From: Treponema sp.
GTDB taxonomy: Bacteria; Spirochaetota; Spirochaetia; Treponematales; Breznakiellaceae
Assembly (NCBI GenBank): GCA_031289935.1
Contig: JAITON010000227.1
Location: 1-6,961 of the forward strand
DNA: 6,961 bases
Direction of reading: 5' to 3'
Under the pieces are notes generated by a model that worked only from the letters and a program-made list of their open reading frames with translations, had not been told where the DNA came from and made no database searches. Positions 5,579-6,961 of the stretch are shown in pieces. Each line of letters starts with the position of its first letter. Positions within the stretch are counted from its first letter, which is position 1. The position numbers and the translations under genes are program-made.

Positions 5579-6961
5579 TCATGCAAGTTCCACCGTTACT
5601 ACCGACATAGGCGGCAGGGTCAGTACCAGTTTCCCCCCAGAGACCGTAGCTCCATTGAACAGTTTTAGCGCCACGGCGCCGGGTTTTTCAAAGGTATTGT
5701 GAGCCTGCATAGTGTCTGCCGTAATACTGCTGCCTGAAATCTTTGCCGACGCGCTCAAGCTGAAGCCTCGCAGCTCCAGGCTCACCGCTTGCTCCTTCGC
5801 CGGGTCGGCGTTGGCAAGGGAAATGTGGATACTCCCTGCACCGTCCTCCGAGGCGCTGGCGCTGATAGCGGGGAGGCCGTTTGCCGCTTCATCGCTTTCA
5901 ACATGCAGCGGCAGCAACAGTGCGTCCTGGTGGACCTGATACATGTCGAAAACGTGATAGGTCGGTGTAAGTACCATGGCTGGACCGTCTGTAAGGATGA
6001 CAGATTGCAGTACATTGATGGTCTGTGCGATGTTCGCCATGTGGAGCCTTTCGGCGTGGTTATTGAAGATATTAAAGTGGATGGCCGCCACCAGGGCATC
6101 GCGTAAGGTATTCTGCTGGTAGAGGAAGCCTGGGTTAGTCCCGGGTTCCACATCGTACCAGGCGCCCCATTCGTCCATTACCAGGCCGGTCTTCCGCGCC
6201 GGGTCGAATTCATCCATGATGGCGCTGTGCTTGTTGATGAGCATATCGGCAAAATACGCCTTACGCATCGTGCTTTTCCAGACAGCTTCGTTAAACTCCG
6301 TCGCTCTACCCTTGCTTTCCCATTCGCCCGGTACCGTGTAGTAGTGGAGGGAGAGACCCTGCATCTGTTTCCCTGCCTTTTCCATCAGCGTCCGGGTCCA
6401 GTCATAGTCGGCGTTGCTGGGGCCGCAGGCTATTTTATACAAGGGCCCGTTGTAATTGCGGGCGTAGGTAGCGTAACGGCGGTAATTGCCGGCGTAGAAA
6501 GCCGCGCTCATGTTGCCGCCGCAGCCCCAGCTTTCGTTGCCGATACCCCAATAACGTACATCCCAGGGTTTGTCCCTGCCGTTTTTACGGCGGAGTTCAG
6601 CCGTGGGGCTTATCCCGTTGAAGTTAGCGTACTCAACCCATTGCGACAATTCCTGTACCGTACCGCTCCCCACATTGCCGCAGATGTAAGGCTCGCAATG
6701 CAATTGTTCACATAAATCAAGAAACTCATGGGTACCAAAACTGTTGTCCTCGGTAACGCCGCCCCAGTGGGTGTTGACCATCTGGGGCCGCGCTTCCCGG
6801 GGGCCGATACCGTCCCGCCAGTGGTACTCGTCCGCGAAACAGCCGCCCGGCCAGCGGAGGTTTGGTATGCGGATTTTCCGCAATGCCGCGACAACATCGT
6901 TTCGGATGCCGCGCGTGTTGGGGATCTTCGCGGCAAGATCAGGGTTGTTGCCCACCCAGTA
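5579..6961 (-). CDS. GH51 alpha-L-arabinofuranosidase, N-terminus cut by the window edge
   Basis: A retaining glycoside hydrolase removing terminal alpha-L-arabinofuranosyl units from arabinoxylan, arabinan or their oligosaccharides; GH51 enzymes usually act in the cytoplasm. The frame is open through 6961 (the first visible codons read YWVGNNPDL), so the GTG at 6955 is internal. 460 residues are visible of a usual 490-520, so only the N-terminal 30-60 are missing. Recognisable are IPNLRWPGGCFADEYHW (codons about 6868-6818), WGIGNESWGCGG with acid/base Glu at 6535-6533, LHYYTVPG (about 6346-6323) and VMDEWGAWYD with nucleophile Glu at 6172-6170. The C-terminal part to 5579 is a beta-sandwich ending MSVVTVELA. 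No frameshift or internal stop is seen. Its base composition is less GC-rich than the left-hand cluster. The start, signal peptide if any, promoter and operon partners lie outside the window. Confidence 0.94.
   Translation of the reverse strand, partial: YWVGNNPDLAAKIPNTRGIRNDVVAALRKIRIPNLRWPGGCFADEYHWRDGIGPREARPQMVNTHWGGVTEDNSFGTHEFLDLCEQLHCEPYICGNVGSGTVQELSQWVEYANFNGISPTAELRRKNGRDKPWDVRYWGIGNESWGCGGNMSAAFYAGNYRRYATYARNYNGPLYKIACGPSNADYDWTRTLMEKAGKQMQGLSLHYYTVPGEWESKGRATEFNEAVWKSTMRKAYFADMLINKHSAIMDEFDPARKTGLVMDEWGAWYDVEPGTNPGFLYQQNTLRDALVAAIHFNIFNNHAERLHMANIAQTINVLQSVILTDGPAMVLTPTYHVFDMYQVHQDALLLPLHVESDEAANGLPAISASASEDGAGSIHISLANADPAKEQAVSLELRGFSLSASAKISGSSITADTMQAHNTFEKPGAVALKLFNGATVSGGKLVLTLPPMSVVTVELA

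Noticed and set aside
5782..6715. Several + and - strand open frames of 75-162 codons overlapping the arabinofuranosidase gene
   Set aside because: All overlap a gene with intact catalytic motifs, show no known family, and lack good ribosome sites.
6953..6955. GTG at 6955 as the start of the arabinofuranosidase
   Set aside because: The frame is open to the window edge, and the sequence at this point is already inside the conserved GH51 fold, so the real start lies outside.

Overview
The window reads as a GC-rich bacterial chromosome segment. It is mostly housekeeping genes, with one carbohydrate-degradation gene at the right edge. The layout (a pyrimidine phosphorylase, an over-long RecJ and an M23 peptidase in one tight cluster, followed by bS21) and the protein styles suggest a spirochaete of the Treponema type. 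A GH51 arabinofuranosidase would suit a plant-fibre or gut habitat. This assignment is an inference from general family knowledge, not from any search.

Left to right on the + strand: the 3' part of a tRNA-Gly(UCC) runs off the left edge (1-41). A compact three-gene cluster follows: pyrimidine-nucleoside phosphorylase (101-1408), RecJ ssDNA exonuclease (1410-3536) and a membrane-anchored or lipoprotein M23 peptidase (3537-4640). The gaps between these genes are 1 and 0 bases, so they are almost certainly co-transcribed and translationally coupled. A strong sigma70-type promoter (TTGACA, 16-base spacer, TATACT) lies inside the last codons of the M23 gene and drives the short gene for ribosomal protein bS21. 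That gene has an unusually complete 12-base Shine-Dalgarno and a TTG start (4676-4879). Two hairpins follow, and the second is a textbook intrinsic terminator. An extended -10 promoter then starts a monocistronic DJ-1/PfpI-family gene (4995-5567).

On the - strand, converging on the DJ-1 gene with an 11-base gap, is the C-terminal part of a GH51 alpha-L-arabinofuranosidase. It is open to the right edge (5579-6961) and visibly less GC-rich than the left-hand cluster.

The most interesting observation is inside RecJ. About 130 extra residues sit between the DHH motif and the fourth catalytic motif. They read like a DnaQ/RNase T-fold (DEDDh) exonuclease domain that has lost most of its catalytic acids. 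Second is the rpsU control region: an internal promoter, a maximal Shine-Dalgarno, a weak start codon and a double-hairpin 3' end. I saw no CRISPR array, insertion sequence, phage gene or defence island.
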